In this document: positions 28,189 through 38,433 of the stretch, piece by piece
Numbering within the stretch: the stretch's first letter is position 1
Layout of the letters: every line of letters begins with the position of its first letter
Origin: Pluralibacter sp. UBA7423
Lineage (GTDB): Bacteria; Pseudomonadota; Gammaproteobacteria; Enterobacterales; Enterobacteriaceae
Assembly (NCBI GenBank): GCA_002470465.1
Contig: DKMD01000020.1
Location: 54,222-110,044, forward strand
Reading direction: 5' to 3'
Length of the DNA: 55,823 bases
Notes under the pieces: generated by a model
What the model was told of the DNA's origin: nothing
Database searches by the model: none
Seen by the model: the letters and a program-made list of their open reading frames with translations, nothing else
Position numbers and translations under genes: made by a program

Positions 28189-28299
28189 GTGAATGTGAGG
28201 GGGATCGTGAAATCCATGAAATGAAGGGATTACGCTTACTCTTATTTACAGCGGAATTCGCCTGTGACAGATTGATTTTGTCTACGTCAGGAGAGAACG

Positions 28300-28758
28300 A
28301 TGAGTCTGCAAACCGTACGGCAATTTTTCGCTGATCGCGCGCCGGATATTGAGATTATAGAACTAAATCAGAGTACTGCGACCGTGGCGCTCGCCGCCGC
28401 AGCGCACAACGTTGCGCCGGGCCAGATAGCCAAAACGCTCTCACTCAAAGTGAAAGATGAAGTGATTCTTGTGGTCGCAAAAGGCGATGCTCGTCTCGAC
28501 AATAAAAAGCTGAAATCGGCCTTTGGCGCAAAAGCCCGCATGCTGAGCAGTGACGAAGTGGTCACCTGGACCGGTCATCCGGTGGGTGGCGTCTGCCCTT
28601 TCGGTCTTGAAAACCCGCTGACGGTTTACTGCGATATCTCTTTAAAGACCTTCGATGAGGTTCTCCCGGCGGCGGGCGCTACGCACAGTGCAGTACGTAT
28701 TTCCCCTGAACGCCTGGCCGAACTGACTGATGCCACCTGGATTGACGTCTGCCTTTAG
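28300..28758 (+). CDS. YbaK/EbsC family aminoacyl-tRNA deacylase
   Basis: A 152-aa free-standing editing domain related to YbaK, YeaK and ProX, which clear mischarged aminoacyl-tRNAs. The family lysine lies in AKTLSLKV, and GHPVGGVCPFGL forms the conserved substrate loop. The exact tRNA and amino acid cannot be named from sequence. AGGAGAG lies 6 bp before the ATG. It converges on bglJ with overlapping 3' ends (4 bp), so no terminator separates them. Confidence 0.9.
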   Translation: MSLQTVRQFFADRAPDIEIIELNQSTATVALAAAAHNVAPGQIAKTLSLKVKDEVILVVAKGDARLDNKKLKSAFGAKARMLSSDEVVTWTGHPVGGVCPFGLENPLTVYCDISLKTFDEVLPAAGATHSAVRISPERLAELTDATWIDVCL

Positions 28759-29402
28759 GCGCCGTTCGTCAACGGCAGCGGCAGATAGTCCAGAACGTCT
28801 GCCGCACATATGAGCCAGGCGTCACTTTTTACGCCCAGCTTGCTCATGACGTTAAACTTGTGCGCGCGAATGGTTTTGATATTGCGCCCCATCTGAGCGG
28901 CAATTTCAGGTGTGGAATATCCCCTGCCCATATAATGCAGGATCCTGCGCTCCGTGGGACTCAATCCATGAGCATTGGTGCCTTGAACCAGGGTCTGCCG
29001 GTGCTCTTGCTTCATTACCGAATGAATCTGGGCGCCAAGCTGCTCCATAGATGAGGACTGGCAGAGCACAGCATGCAGCGCAACGGGCAGCAGGGGCTGA
29101 ATAAAGCTGGCTTGCCTCTCGTTCTCAGCCAGCAAAACCCTTTTGGTCTCAGGTAGCGCAGCGGCCAGTCGGGAAAGAAAGTAGCCACTTTGCTGGCGCG
29201 AATAGCGTCCTCCCGCAACGGAATAGATAACGATGTCATACGATTGATGTCCGCATTGTGAAAACCACACCTGTCCGCTGCTGAAAAATCGAAGCTTATA
29301 AATCCCCCCCTCTAAAGCGGAAAAGAGATGCTGTAAACCCAGCGTCGTCATGCCACAGCTGTCAATCACCGCAACACGCCTGCTTTTGGCATATTGTTCC
29401 AT
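28755..29402 (-). CDS. bglJ: BglJ-like LuxR-family regulator
   Basis: BglJ pairs with RcsB to activate bgl and other H-NS-silenced genes in E. coli. The 215-aa protein has a degenerate receiver-like N-terminal half without a clear phosphorylation aspartate and a C-terminal LuxR helix-turn-helix. LSPTERRILHYMGRGYSTPEIA and NIKTIRAHKFNVMSKLGVKSDA are close to my recollection of E. coli BglJ. The location beside fhuF also fits. The usual partner gene yjjQ is absent upstream. Confidence 0.82.
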   Translation of the reverse strand: MEQYAKSRRVAVIDSCGMTTLGLQHLFSALEGGIYKLRFFSSGQVWFSQCGHQSYDIVIYSVAGGRYSRQQSGYFLSRLAAALPETKRVLLAENERQASFIQPLLPVALHAVLCQSSSMEQLGAQIHSVMKQEHRQTLVQGTNAHGLSPTERRILHYMGRGYSTPEIAAQMGRNIKTIRAHKFNVMSKLGVKSDAWLICAADVLDYLPLPLTNGA

Positions 29403-30299
29403 TCTTCAGCCTCTCTCCACGACGTCATCGGCTCAGTGCTTCATCTCCTGAGCCGCGGCAAATCCGCAAAGAGAGGCGCTGATGAAGTAACCCCGTTCGC
29501 CCTGTTGACGAATCGCAGTAATAAGTTCAGCAACAGGTTCTTTATTCCCTGTAATTTTTACTATGCTGAGCGCATCGCGCCTTATTTAATAAATATTATG
29601 GATATGCTTTTGTGAATTATTAAATATTTCAGGAAATCTCTGCCCTCAATTATTACTCAGAACGCTTACCCAATACATGTGTTATATATCACCCGAACAG
29701 GCAAAGTTGTGCTGAATAAAAATCAGTACGATCAGACTAGCATAATAAACATGACTGTTTCAATAACACGCTATTCCGCCAAACACTAACAAGCATCCGT
29801 AAATACATTTAATTATTATGTATTTCCTTTATTCATTCTTTTCCTGAATATTCCAGGTGAGGTTCCGACATAGCGACGAAAAAAACGAGAAAAACAGGTT
29901 ACGTCACTAAACCCTGACTAATCAGTCCGTTATGTTATCGGCATGCTGCCGTATCGCAATTACACGTTGCCTCAAACATTAACCAATGATGTAACACGTT
30001 CAATGCATTGCAATTGTGAAATTCCCGGCATAAATAATTTTATTGCGTCACAGAAATACCAACCTCACGAACCTATTCAGATACGGAAAGATGTTCGCGG
30101 GAGTGGCCCCCAAAGAAGGGCATAAATCGTGCAAAACATGCACCTTTCAACACGCTTGCAAAAGTGTGGTGCAGTTCAAAAAACGCTCAACGCGCACCTG
30201 AGGATTGCAGATTATTTGATCTGGCCGGGCCATAGCCCGCGCGGGCTTCAGGTAAAACCGGAGATCAGGCCTGACATTGAGTGAACAAGACCCGCCGTT
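29403..30299. other. AT-rich gap between bglJ and yjjP
   Basis: About 900 bp of AT-rich sequence with no intact gene. It contains the AraC-family fragment and, near 30129-30143, a small GTGCA/TGCAC inverted repeat. In E. coli yjjQ lies upstream of bglJ; here it is missing. The bglJ and yjjP promoters must lie here, but I cannot place them. Confidence 0.6.
29816..29990 (-). pseudogene. 3' remnant of an AraC-family regulator gene
   Basis: Read leftward from 29917 to the stop at 29816-29818, the frame encodes SGFSDVTCFSRFFRRY then VGTSPGIFRKRMNKGNT. This is the second helix-turn-helix and C-terminal signature of AraC/XylS proteins (GF-D-x-x-FSR-F-x-x-x-x-G-SP-x-x-FR). It is interrupted by TAG at 29918-29920. 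In the neighbouring frame further right (29924-29977) RQRVIAIRQHADNITD fits the preceding helix. No N-terminal domain or start is seen, so this is a decayed fragment. Confidence 0.75.
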
Positions 30300-31076
30300 A
30301 TGGAAGCCGATCGCACCGAGCAAAGAAAAGTCACCCGGTTATGCATTCAGTGCGCGCTGCTGCTGTTGCAACACGGAGCAGAAAGCGCGCTGGTGGAAGA
30401 ACTTTCCACGCGCCTTGGGCTGGCGCTGGGCATGGACAGCGTGGAAAGCGCCATCTCTTCCAACGCCATCGTACTGACCACGCTGCTCGACGGAGAGTGT
30501 CTGACGTCGACCCGCAAGAACAACGATCGTGGTATTAACATGCACGTCGTCACGGAGGTTCAGCACATCGTCATTATGGTGGAGCACAAACTGCTGGATG
30601 CAAGGGACATTGAAAAACGTTTCTCGCAAATTAAGCCGTTGCGCTACCCGCGCTGGCTGGTGGTCATCCTGGTTGGCCTCTCCTGTGCCTGCTTCTGCAA
30701 GCTCAACAACGGCGGCTGGGACGGTGCATTTATCACCTTCTGCGCCAGCACGATCGCCATGTACATTCGTCAGGTGCTGACCCACCGATCGATGCACCCG
30801 CAAATCAACTTCTGCATCACCGCTTTTGTGGCAACGACCGTCTCCGGGCTGATGCTGCGCCTGCCGCTTTTCCAGCAAACCTCCACGGTGGCGATGGCCG
30901 CCAGCGTTCTGCTGCTGGTGCCGGGTTTCCCGCTGATCAACGCCGTCGCCGACATGTTTAAAGGCCATATCAACACCGGGCTTGCCCGCTGGGCTATCGC
31001 CAGCCTGCTGACCCTCGCCACCTGCATCGGCGTGGTGATGGCAATGACGCTGTGGGGGCTACGAGGATGGGCATAA
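30300..31076 (+). CDS. yjjP: YjjP: ThrE-type exporter subunit (N-terminal half)
   Basis: A 258-aa inner-membrane protein of the threonine/serine exporter superfamily. The cytoplasmic N-terminal region ([38 protein letters not shown]) is followed by about five membrane helices in the last 130 residues. YjjP and YjjB together form the equivalent of a single ThrE chain; in E. coli the pair was implicated in succinate export. The start at 30300 gives [10 protein letters not shown]. It overlaps yjjB by 10 bp. Confidence 0.93.
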   Translation: MEADRTEQRKVTRLCIQCALLLLQHGAESALVEELSTRLGLALGMDSVESAISSNAIVLTTLLDGECLTSTRKNNDRGINMHVVTEVQHIVIMVEHKLLDARDIEKRFSQIKPLRYPRWLVVILVGLSCACFCKLNNGGWDGAFITFCASTIAMYIRQVLTHRSMHPQINFCITAFVATTVSGLMLRLPLFQQTSTVAMAASVLLLVPGFPLINAVADMFKGHINTGLARWAIASLLTLATCIGVVMAMTLWGLRGWA

Positions 31077-31540
31077 TCGAATTTGTACTGGCGCTGCTAC
31101 AGGACATGCTGCTGTCCGCCATTCCCGCCGTGGGGTTTGCGATGGTCTTTAACGTACCGCACCGCGCGCTGGCCTGGTGCGCACTGCTGGGTGCGATTGG
31201 CCATGGCTCCAGAATGCTCCTTATGCAGGCGGGCATGAACATCGAATGGGCAACGTTTATCGCCTCAATGCTGGTTGGCAGTATTGGCATTCAGTGGTCA
31301 CGCTGGTATCTGGCGCACCCAAAAATTTTTACCGTCGCTGCGGTAATCCCCATGTTCCCCGGTATCTCAGCCTACACCGCGATGATCTCCGCCGTGAAAA
31401 TCAGCCACTTTGGCTACAGCACCGAGCTGATGGTGATGCTGCTGGAGAACTTCCTTAAGGCCACGTCGATTGTCGGCGCGCTTTCGGTGGGACTCTCCAT
31501 TCCGGGGCTCTGGCTGTACCGGAAACGCCCTCGCGTGTGA
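31067..31540 (+). CDS. yjjB: YjjB: ThrE-type exporter subunit (C-terminal half)
   Basis: A 157-aa protein with about five membrane helices and the family segment [17 protein letters not shown] at 31067, inside the end of yjjP with GAGG just before it, gives [13 protein letters not shown] and the E. coli length. An upstream in-frame start adds five residues and is less likely. It is translationally coupled to yjjP and expected to work with it in one transporter. Confidence 0.94.
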   Translation: MGIIEFVLALLQDMLLSAIPAVGFAMVFNVPHRALAWCALLGAIGHGSRMLLMQAGMNIEWATFIASMLVGSIGIQWSRWYLAHPKIFTVAAVIPMFPGISAYTAMISAVKISHFGYSTELMVMLLENFLKATSIVGALSVGLSIPGLWLYRKRPRV

Positions 31541-31629
31541 GCAAGCACCTTGAACTCTCCTCGCAGACACGGGTCTGTGCTACTATCAGCCCATAGTGTG
31601 CCCGTCGTTGTCCTGTTTGAGTAATAGCT

Positions 31630-32169
31630 ATGTCCTCCAGAATTCTGACCTCCAGCGTCATTGGGATTGATGCCTTTTTGCACGATCCTGATGGTGTATT
31701 AAAGAATGCCGAAAGCGGTGCCGTCGCGGTGTTTGCTAATAATGCGCCTGCGTTTTACGCCATTGCGCCCACGCGCCTGGAACAGCTGCTGGAGCTGGAA
31801 GCCCGCCTTTCTCGTCCCGGCAGCGACGTCATGCTTGACGGTCAGCTCTTTGATGAGCCGGTTACCGCGCCGGTAGCGGTGCCGATGGGTAAATTTGCGA
31901 TGTATGCAGACTGGCAGCCGGATGCCGACTTCCAGCGCATGGCCGCGCTATGGGGCATCGCGCTTACCCAGCCCGCTACGCCGGAAGAGCTGGCGTCTTT
32001 CACCGCATACTGGCAGGCAGAAGGTAAAGTATTCCATCACGTGCAGTGGCAGCAAAAGCTGGCGCGCAGCCTGCAAATTGGCCGGGCCAGCAACGGCGGA
32101 CAGCCGAAGCGCGATCTCAACACGCTCTCCGAGCCAGACAACCAAATTCCCCCGGGCTTTCGAGGTTAA
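31630..32169 (+). CDS. dnaT: DnaT: primosomal protein I
   Basis: DnaT helps load DnaB helicase during PriA-dependent replication restart. The 179-aa length equals E. coli. The N-terminal oligomerisation domain begins [16 protein letters not shown], and the C-terminal single-strand-DNA-binding part has [22 protein letters not shown]. Only 2 bp separate its stop from dnaC, so the two are co-translated. Confidence 0.96.
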   Translation: MSSRILTSSVIGIDAFLHDPDGVLKNAESGAVAVFANNAPAFYAIAPTRLEQLLELEARLSRPGSDVMLDGQLFDEPVTAPVAVPMGKFAMYADWQPDADFQRMAALWGIALTQPATPEELASFTAYWQAEGKVFHHVQWQQKLARSLQIGRASNGGQPKRDLNTLSEPDNQIPPGFRG

Positions 32170-32171
32170 CG

Positions 32172-32909
32172 ATGAAGAACGTTGGCGATTTAATGCAGCG
32201 CCTGCAAAAGATGATGCCGAAACACATCGAACCGGCATTCAAAACCGGCGAAGAACTGCTGGCGTGGCAAAAAGAGCAAGGACAGCTGCGCTCTGCGGCG
32301 CTTGAGCGTGAAAACCGGGCGATGAAGATGCAGCGCACCTTTAACCGTTCGGGCATTCGCCCGCTGCATCAGAACTGCTCCTTCGACAACTACCGCGTGG
32401 AGTGCGACGGTCAGATGAACGCGCTGTCAAAAGCGCGCCAGTACGTCGAAGAGTTTGACGGCAACATCGCGAGCTTTATTTTTTCCGGCAAGCCCGGCAC
32501 CGGTAAAAACCATCTGGCCGCCGCTATCTGTAATGAACTGCTGCTGCGCGGCAAATCCGTGTTGATCATCACCGTCGCCGACATCATGTCCGCGATGAAA
32601 GATACCTTCACCAACCGGGAAACCACGGAAGAACAGCTGCTGAACGATCTCAGCAACGTCGATCTGCTGGTGATCGACGAGATCGGCGTACAGACCGAAT
32701 CCCGCTACGAAAAAGTGATCATCAATCAGATCGTTGACCGCCGTTCATCTTCCAAACGCCCTACCGGCATGCTCACCAACAGCAATATGGACGACATGAA
32801 CAAGCTGCTGGGAGAACGCGTAATGGACAGAATGCGCCTTGGCAACAGCTTGTGGGTCATCTTCAACTGGGACAGCTACCGCAGCCGCGTCACAGGCAAA
32901 GAGTATTAA
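32172..32909 (+). CDS. dnaC: DnaC: DnaB helicase loader
   Basis: DnaC delivers DnaB to origins and restart sites. It is a 245-aa AAA+ ATPase with an N-terminal DnaB-binding domain, Walker A GKPGTGKNH, Walker B LLVIDEIG, and a C-terminal arginine-rich sensor region (GERVMDRMRLG). ATG at 32172 is chosen over the longer frame to 32046, which lies inside dnaT. Confidence 0.97.
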   Translation: MKNVGDLMQRLQKMMPKHIEPAFKTGEELLAWQKEQGQLRSAALERENRAMKMQRTFNRSGIRPLHQNCSFDNYRVECDGQMNALSKARQYVEEFDGNIASFIFSGKPGTGKNHLAAAICNELLLRGKSVLIITVADIMSAMKDTFTNRETTEEQLLNDLSNVDLLVIDEIGVQTESRYEKVIINQIVDRRSSSKRPTGMLTNSNMDDMNKLLGERVMDRMRLGNSLWVIFNWDSYRSRVTGKEY

Positions 32910-32921
32910 GATTTATCCCAG

Positions 32922-32949
32922 CCCGGTCAGCGCTATACTGGCCGGGTTT
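32922..32949 (+). terminator. Terminator after dnaC
   Basis: CCCGGTCAG and CTGGCCGGG (one G-U pair) around a 7-base loop, followed by TTT, 12 bp after the dnaC stop. Confidence 0.7.
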
Positions 32950-32970
32950 CCGTTTAACCAGGTCAATCTT

Positions 32971-33465
32971 ATGAAAATTGCTAAACGTCTTCTGTGTTCC
33001 GCCGCGCTGACCAGCGCCCTGCTCTCCACCAGCACCTTTGCGCTTTCCCTGAGTGATACGCTCTCCAGCGCCGCCAGCGAACTGAGCGGTTCAGGCTCAG
33101 GTTCCTCTCAGGGCGGAATGTCGATGTCATCGCTGACCAGCCTGCTTAACGGCGGCAGCAAAGGACTGAGCGCCGACAACATGAACAACGCCGCGGGCAT
33201 TCTCAGCTACTGCGCCAAGCAGAAGCTGACCTCCGTGACCAACGCCGATAACGTAAAAAATCAGGTACTCGATAAGCTCGGCCTGAACACCGCGCCGGAA
33301 CAGAAAGCCGATACCAACTACATGGACGGCATCCAGGGCCTGCTCAACGCCCAGAATGGCCAGCAGCTCAACCTGAGCGCTCTGGGTGATACCCCATTAG
33401 GAAAACAAGTCAAAACCAAGGCTTGCGATCTGGTGCTGAAGCAAGGCGTTAATTTCCTCTCCTGA
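32971..33465 (+). CDS. yjjA: YjjA: DUF2501 exported protein
   Basis: A 164-aa precursor with a clear signal peptide (KIAKRLLCSAALTSALLSTSTFA, cleavage near residue 24) and a mature region rich in Ser, Gly and Asn, then a helical domain with two cysteines (SYCAKQK and TKACDLV) that may form a disulfide. It matches E. coli YjjA in length and position. The function is unknown. ATG at 32971 follows the dnaC terminator, so it probably has its own promoter. Confidence 0.92.
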   Translation: MKIAKRLLCSAALTSALLSTSTFALSLSDTLSSAASELSGSGSGSSQGGMSMSSLTSLLNGGSKGLSADNMNNAAGILSYCAKQKLTSVTNADNVKNQVLDKLGLNTAPEQKADTNYMDGIQGLLNAQNGQQLNLSALGDTPLGKQVKTKACDLVLKQGVNFLS

Positions 33466-33561
33466 TCGGCGACAAACACCCGCGTACCCTGGCAGTGCGC
33501 GGGTTAAAAATCGTCCACTTCTGATACAAATCTGAAACACAGCACATTTTAATGACGCTAC

Positions 33562-33632
33562 AATTGCAGCATTATTGCACTGCAATTACAGTGTACGGTC
33601 AAAATTTAAGTATCTGGTCAGCAAATGACCAG
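33562..33632 (+). promoter_or_regulatory. Two inverted repeats in the opgB leader
   Basis: AATTGCAG and CTGCAATT (33562-33587, 10-bp spacer) form a possible operator. CTGGTCA and TGACCAG around GCAAA (33614-33632) form a short hairpin just upstream of the GTG start. Neither is assigned to a known regulator. Confidence 0.4.
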
Positions 33633-33650
33633 GCTGACTGAGGATGTGCT

Positions 33651-35942
33651 GTGTCTGAGCTTGTTTCAATTGCTCTGTTTTTCGCTTCCGTCGTTATCTA
33701 CGCATGGAAAGCGGGCCGAAACACCTGGTGGTTTGCCTCCACCCTGACGGTGCTTGGCCTGTTTGTGGTCCTGAACCTGACCCTCTACGCCAGCGACTAT
33801 TTTACCGGCGACGGCATCAACGACGCCGTGCTTTATACGCTCACCAACAGCCTGACCGGCGCAGGTATCAGCAAGTATATTCTGCCCGGCATAGGGCTGG
33901 TGCTGGCACTGGTGCTGGTTTTCGGCGGACTCGGCTGGGTGCTGCGCCGCCGCCGCCATCATCCTCATCACTTCGGCTACAGCGTGCTGGCGCTGGGGCT
34001 TGCGCTGGCCTCCGTCGATGCGAGCCCGGCATTCCGTCAGATAACTGAGCTGGTGAAATCTCAGTCTCGCGACGGCGATCCGGATTTTGCCGCGTATTAC
34101 AAAGAGCCGTCGAAAACCATTCCGAACCCTAAGCTGAACCTGGTTTACATCTACGGTGAAAGCCTCGAGCGCACCTATTTTGACAACGATGCCTTCCCGA
34201 ACCTGACCCCGGAACTCGGCAAGCTGAAAGATGACAGCATCGATTTCAGCCACACCATGCAGCTGCCGGGCACCGATTACACTATCGCGGGAATGGTCGC
34301 CTCGCAGTGCGGTATCCCGCTGTTCGCGCCGTTTGAAGGCAACGCTTCCGCGTCGGTATCGAGCTTCTTCCCGCAGAACATCTGCCTTGGCGACATCCTG
34401 AAAAACTCCGGCTACCAGAACTACTTCGTGCAGGGCGCAAACCTGCGTTTCGCCGGCAAAGACGTGTTCCTGCAATCCCACGGATTCGATCATCTCTATG
34501 GCGCGGAGGAGCTGAAAGCCACCGTTGCCGACCCGAACTACCGCAACGACTGGGGCTTCTATGACGACACCGTCCTCGACGAAGTGTGGAAAAAATACGA
34601 AGACCTGTCGAAATCCGGCCAGCGCTTCTCGCTGTTCACCCTGACCGTCGACACCCATCATCCGGACGGATTTATCTCCCGCTCCTGCAATCGCAAGAAA
34701 TATGAGATTAACGGCAAAACCAATCAATCCTTCAGCGCGGTCACCTGTAGCCAGGAGCACATTGCGGCGCTAATCGAAAAGATAAAAGCCTCGCCGTACT
34801 TTAAAAACACGGTCATCGTCGTCTCTTCCGATCACCTGGCGATGAAAAATACCGCCTGGGATTACCTCAACAAGCAGGATCGCAACGATCTGTTCTTCGT
34901 CATACGCGGCGACAAGCCACAGCAGGAAGTGATGGGCGTGAAGCGCAGCACCATGGATAACGGCGCGACGGTGCTCGATATTCTCGGCGGCGATAACTTC
35001 ATTGGCCTGGGCCGCAGCAGCCTTTCCGGCCAGTCGCTGGCGGAAGTGTTCCTCAACATGAAAGAGAAGGTGCTGGCCTGGAAGCCGGACATCATTCGCC
35101 TGTGGAACTTCCCGAAATCGATCAAGGATTACACCATCGACCAGCAGAAAGGGATGATCGCATTTTCCGGCTCACACTTCCGCCTGCCGCTGCTGCTGCG
35201 GGTGTCCGACAACCGCGTCGAGCCGCTGCCGGAAAGCGAATATTCCGCCCCGCTGCGCTACCAGCTGGCGGACTTCGCCCCGCGCGACAACTTTATGTGG
35301 ATTGACCGCTGCTACAAGATGGGCCAGCTGTGGGCACCGGCGTTTGCGCTCTCTACCGACTGGTGCGTATCTCAGGGCCAGCTTGGCGGCGAGCAAACCG
35401 TGCAGCACGTTGATAAAGCCCAGTGGAAAGGCAAGGCCGCGTTCAAAGACACGGTCATCGACATGGAGCGCTACAAAGGCAACGTCGATACGCTGAAAAT
35501 CGTCGACAACGACATCCGCTACAAAGCGGACAGCTTCGTCTTCAACGTGGCGGGCGCGCCGGAAGAGGTCAAACAGTTCAGCGGCATCTCGCGCCCGGAA
35601 AGCTGGGGCCGCTGGTCGAATGCGCAGCTGGGCAACGAAGTGAAGATTGAGTACAAGGAACCGCTGCCGCCGAAGTTTGATCTGGTGATCGTCGCAAAAG
35701 CCTTTGGTCCAAACGCCAACAAACCGATCCCGGTTCGCGTAGGCAACAGCGAGCAGACGTTGACGCTCGGCAACGACGTCACCACCACCACGCTGCATTT
35801 CGACAACCCGACGGGCAGCAACCTGCTGACCATCGTCCCGCCGGATCCGCAGACCACCAACGAGGGCAATATCCTCGGCCATTCCCCGCGCCAGCTGGGG
35901 ATTGGCATGGTGGAAATAAAAGTGGTGAAATCGGAAGGATAA
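33651..35942 (+). CDS. opgB: OpgB (MdoB): phosphoglycerol transferase I
   Basis: OpgB moves phosphoglycerol from phosphatidylglycerol to osmoregulated periplasmic glucans. At 763 aa it equals E. coli. It has about three or four N-terminal membrane helices (to about residue 120), then an LtaS-like sulfatase-fold periplasmic domain. [11 protein letters not shown] carries the metal-binding glutamate, GTDYTIAGM the nucleophile threonine candidate, and TVDTHHPDG and [10 protein letters not shown] further metal ligands. The start codon is GTG, giving [10 protein letters not shown] after the initiator. Confidence 0.96.
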   Translation: MSELVSIALFFASVVIYAWKAGRNTWWFASTLTVLGLFVVLNLTLYASDYFTGDGINDAVLYTLTNSLTGAGISKYILPGIGLVLALVLVFGGLGWVLRRRRHHPHHFGYSVLALGLALASVDASPAFRQITELVKSQSRDGDPDFAAYYKEPSKTIPNPKLNLVYIYGESLERTYFDNDAFPNLTPELGKLKDDSIDFSHTMQLPGTDYTIAGMVASQCGIPLFAPFEGNASASVSSFFPQNICLGDILKNSGYQNYFVQGANLRFAGKDVFLQSHGFDHLYGAEELKATVADPNYRNDWGFYDDTVLDEVWKKYEDLSKSGQRFSLFTLTVDTHHPDGFISRSCNRKKYEINGKTNQSFSAVTCSQEHIAALIEKIKASPYFKNTVIVVSSDHLAMKNTAWDYLNKQDRNDLFFVIRGDKPQQEVMGVKRSTMDNGATVLDILGGDNFIGLGRSSLSGQSLAEVFLNMKEKVLAWKPDIIRLWNFPKSIKDYTIDQQKGMIAFSGSHFRLPLLLRVSDNRVEPLPESEYSAPLRYQLADFAPRDNFMWIDRCYKMGQLWAPAFALSTDWCVSQGQLGGEQTVQHVDKAQWKGKAAFKDTVIDMERYKGNVDTLKIVDNDIRYKADSFVFNVAGAPEEVKQFSGISRPESWGRWSNAQLGNEVKIEYKEPLPPKFDLVIVAKAFGPNANKPIPVRVGNSEQTLTLGNDVTTTTLHFDNPTGSNLLTIVPPDPQTTNEGNILGHSPRQLGIGMVEIKVVKSEG

Positions 35943-35947
35943 TCCCA

Positions 35948-35973
35948 GGGGAGCACAGGCTCCCCTTTCCTTT
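35948..35973 (+). terminator. opgB terminator
   Basis: GGGGAGC and GCTCCCC around ACAG, followed by TTTCCTTT. Confidence 0.85.
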
Positions 35974-35983
35974 GGCGGAACGC

Positions 35984-36499
35984 ATGAAACCGATCATTAT
36001 TCGCCCCATACAAACTGCCGATGTGCCTTTGCTGCCTGCGATTGAACGCGCTGCGGCGCAGGCTTTTCTCGTTCTTCCCGAGCTGGCCTGGCTGGCTGAA
36101 GGTGATGGCATCTGTGAGGAAGAACATCGTCAGTTCGTGAGCACAGGAAAGAGCTTCATTGCGCTGGAGGGTACGATGCCCGCTGGCTTTTTACTGGCGG
36201 AACAGCTGGATAACGCCCTCTATATCGTGGAACTCTCTGTCGCTCAGCATGCACAAAATCAGGGGATTGGCCGCCAGCTCATCCATTTTCTGGCAGAGCG
36301 AGCACGTGATGAAGGTTACCCGGCACTGACGCTGACCACCTTCAAAGCGGTGCCGTGGAATGCCCCTTTTTATGCTCGCCTGGGATTTGAGAACATTGAG
36401 GAAGCTCAGCTCACACCAGGTTTACGGCAGAAGCTGGAAAATGAAGCGGCGCATGGTCTGCAACGTGAAACTCGCTGCGCCATGCGCAAGATTTTATAA
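35984..36499 (+). CDS. GNAT family N-acetyltransferase
   Basis: A 171-aa acetyltransferase with the full GNAT fold. ELSVAQHAQNQGIGRQLIHFLAERA gives the acetyl-CoA pyrophosphate loop (Q-N-Q-G-I-G), and WNAPFYARLGF is the C-terminal motif B. The substrate cannot be read from sequence. ATG at 35984 has GGCGG upstream and is preferred to an in-frame TTG at 35972. It sits where E. coli carries the lgo genes, so the opgB-tsr gap is a variable site. The end of the gene is followed by a REP pair. Confidence 0.88.
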   Translation: MKPIIIRPIQTADVPLLPAIERAAAQAFLVLPELAWLAEGDGICEEEHRQFVSTGKSFIALEGTMPAGFLLAEQLDNALYIVELSVAQHAQNQGIGRQLIHFLAERARDEGYPALTLTTFKAVPWNAPFYARLGFENIEEAQLTPGLRQKLENEAAHGLQRETRCAMRKIL

Positions 36500-36505
36500 C
36501 GTCTT

Positions 36506-36572
36506 TGCCGGGCGGCACTCAGTTTGCCCGCCCTGCACGTATAGGCCGGGTAAGGCGAAGCCGCCACCCGGC
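36506..36572. repeat. REP/BIME pair between the GNAT gene and tsr
   Basis: TTGCCGGGCGGCAC..TTGCCCGCCCTGC followed by TAGGCCGGGTAAGGCG..CACCCGGCA. Confidence 0.8.
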
Positions 36573-36582
36573 ACTTTCACAC

Positions 36583-38250
36583 TCAGAACGTTTCCCAGTT
36601 ATCACCGCTTTCTGTCGCCGCGGCTTTACGCAGCATCGGGGCCGGAGCGCTGGCTTTTACCACTGAAGCTTCCCGCTTTGCCGCCAGCTGCGACTGCTGA
36701 ATGCGGAACACCGCTACCGCCTGGGTCAGACGGCTCGCCTGCTCTTCCAGCGCGGCCGCTGCGGAAGCAGATTCTTCCACCAGCGAGGCGTTCTGCTGAG
36801 TGACGCGATCCATTTCAGCCACCGCCAGACCAACCTGATCGATACCGCGGCTCTGTTCGTCAGACGCCGAGGCGATTTCACCCATGATATCGGTCACGCG
36901 TGTAACAGAATTGACGATCTCTTCCATGGTTTCACCCGCGCTCTCGACAAGCGCGGAGCCCACATCAACGCGGTTCACCGAGTCCTCAATCAGGCTTTTA
37001 ATCTCACGAGCGGCCTGGGCGCTGCGCTGAGCGAGGTTACGCACTTCTCCCGCAACAACCGCAAACCCACGGCCCTGCTCGCCCGCACGTGCTGCTTCGA
37101 CTGCAGCGTTCAGCGCCAGGATGTTAGTCTGGAAGGCAATACCGTCGATCACGCTGATAATGTCGGCAATTTTCTGCGAACTCCCGGCAATATCGCGCAT
37201 AGTCTGCACCACGTTATCGACCACTTTACCACCCTTCTGCGCGGTTTCCGACGCGCTCAGCGCCAGATGGCTCGCCTGACGGGCGTTTTCGGCATTCTGT
37301 TTCACCGTCGCAGTCAGCTCTTCCATGCTCGCCGCCGTTTCTTCCAGAGAAGCAGCCTGCTGCTCGGTACGGGAGGAAAGATCGTTGTTGCCGATCGCAA
37401 TCTCGCTGGCACCGCTGTAGATCGCATCCGCGCCGTTGCGTACTTCGCCGACGGTCCGCATCAGCTCACATTGCATATGGCGCAGCGAATCCGCCAGCTG
37501 GCCCATTTCGTTGCTGCCCTGTACGTCGATTGGCTTCACCAGATCGCCACCGGCAATATGACGAATGCTGTCAATCACCCGCGTCAGCGGCTGGAGCAGA
37601 GCCTTGCGGATCCCGAGCCAGACGAAAACGATCACCGCCAGCACTGCCGCTAACACGCCGATCAGTATCCAGATAGTCTGGTTGTAAGAGCCACTGTTGT
37701 CTGCCACCGCCAGCTCGTATAGACGATCGTTTTGCGTCAGGTAATCGACGTAGGCTTTCTCAAACCCGTCCTGGTAGGACTGGGTTGGCTGATCGAAGAA
37801 GTCATTAATTTTTCCGGCCCCAAGCAGCTGAATCAGCTCCGCCAGTGCGCCGTGGTAAATGCCGTAATTGCGTTTAATATCGAGCGTCGCCGCCTCACTC
37901 TGACGAGGGTCGCGCGGCAGAGACTCATACTCCGCCCAGCGTTTTTCCGCCTCATCCAGCGACTTGCTGGCGATCTGCATCAGATCCGCCACGGTCGCGC
38001 CGCTGCCGATATGGTTCTGATCCATCATATAGCGGATCCCGGCGCGGTTAAGGGTGTTACGGGTTTGCAGGAGCGCCACCCAGCTGCCGTTTAACGCAGA
38101 CTGCTGCTGGCGAATAGTTTGCAGGACGGTGAAGTTTTCTTTGTCGTGTTTCAACGAGTTAAAGAACAGACCGCCGGATGTCAGTTGTAAAAGGCCAAAA
38201 AGGGCCAAAACCAGCACGAGGCTGGTGACAATTTTTATACGGTTTAACAT
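36583..38250 (-). CDS. tsr: Tsr: serine chemoreceptor
   Basis: Tsr is the methyl-accepting chemotaxis protein for serine and other cues. The 555-aa protein has a first membrane helix (about 7-30) and a periplasmic four-helix domain with R64, N68, R69, R73 and T156, which are the serine-binding residues of E. coli Tsr. A second helix (about 192-214), a HAMP domain and a signalling domain with [32 protein letters not shown] hairpin sequence follow. It ends in NWETF, the CheR/CheB docking pentapeptide. A sigma-28 promoter precedes it. Confidence 0.96.
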   Translation of the reverse strand: MLNRIKIVTSLVLVLALFGLLQLTSGGLFFNSLKHDKENFTVLQTIRQQQSALNGSWVALLQTRNTLNRAGIRYMMDQNHIGSGATVADLMQIASKSLDEAEKRWAEYESLPRDPRQSEAATLDIKRNYGIYHGALAELIQLLGAGKINDFFDQPTQSYQDGFEKAYVDYLTQNDRLYELAVADNSGSYNQTIWILIGVLAAVLAVIVFVWLGIRKALLQPLTRVIDSIRHIAGGDLVKPIDVQGSNEMGQLADSLRHMQCELMRTVGEVRNGADAIYSGASEIAIGNNDLSSRTEQQAASLEETAASMEELTATVKQNAENARQASHLALSASETAQKGGKVVDNVVQTMRDIAGSSQKIADIISVIDGIAFQTNILALNAAVEAARAGEQGRGFAVVAGEVRNLAQRSAQAAREIKSLIEDSVNRVDVGSALVESAGETMEEIVNSVTRVTDIMGEIASASDEQSRGIDQVGLAVAEMDRVTQQNASLVEESASAAAALEEQASRLTQAVAVFRIQQSQLAAKREASVVKASAPAPMLRKAAATESGDNWETF

Positions 38251-38287
38251 TTTTTCTCTTTCCTGTACGAAGGCCTCTCTATCTAGT

Positions 38288-38314
38288 AGATCGGCCTGGA
38301 AAAAGAAAACTTTA
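38288..38314 (-). promoter_or_regulatory. Sigma-28 (FliA) promoter of tsr
   Basis: On the minus strand TAAAGTTT, an 11-bp spacer and GCCGATCT. This matches the class 3 flagellar consensus TAAAGTTT-N11-GCCGATAA at all but two positions. It ends 38 bp before the start codon. Confidence 0.92.
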
Positions 38315-38386
38315 AAGAAAATCCTGTTGAATCAGATAAAGTGGATATTCTAATCCTCTGATTAACGCATAATCACGCCGCACCGC

Positions 38387-38408
38387 CAGTGTGACATCAA
38401 TCACATTT
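38387..38408 (+). promoter_or_regulatory. CRP site upstream of btsT
   Basis: TGTGACATCAATCACA (38390-38405) has both perfect half-sites TGTGA and TCACA with a 6-bp centre. CRP is known to control E. coli btsT (yjiY). The site lies about 200 bp before the btsT start and 137 bp before tsr. Confidence 0.85.
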
Positions 38409-38433
38409 ATTTATTATTCAGTCGGTTACTCAA

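Noticed and set aside
29943..30125. 60-codon frame on the plus strand in the bglJ-yjjP gap
   Set aside because: No ribosome-binding site or motif, and it overlaps the AraC-family remnant on the other strand.
33478..33504. ACCCGCG/CGCGGGT hairpin after yjjA as a terminator
   Set aside because: The stem is short with a 13-base loop and is followed by TAAAAATCG rather than a T-run.
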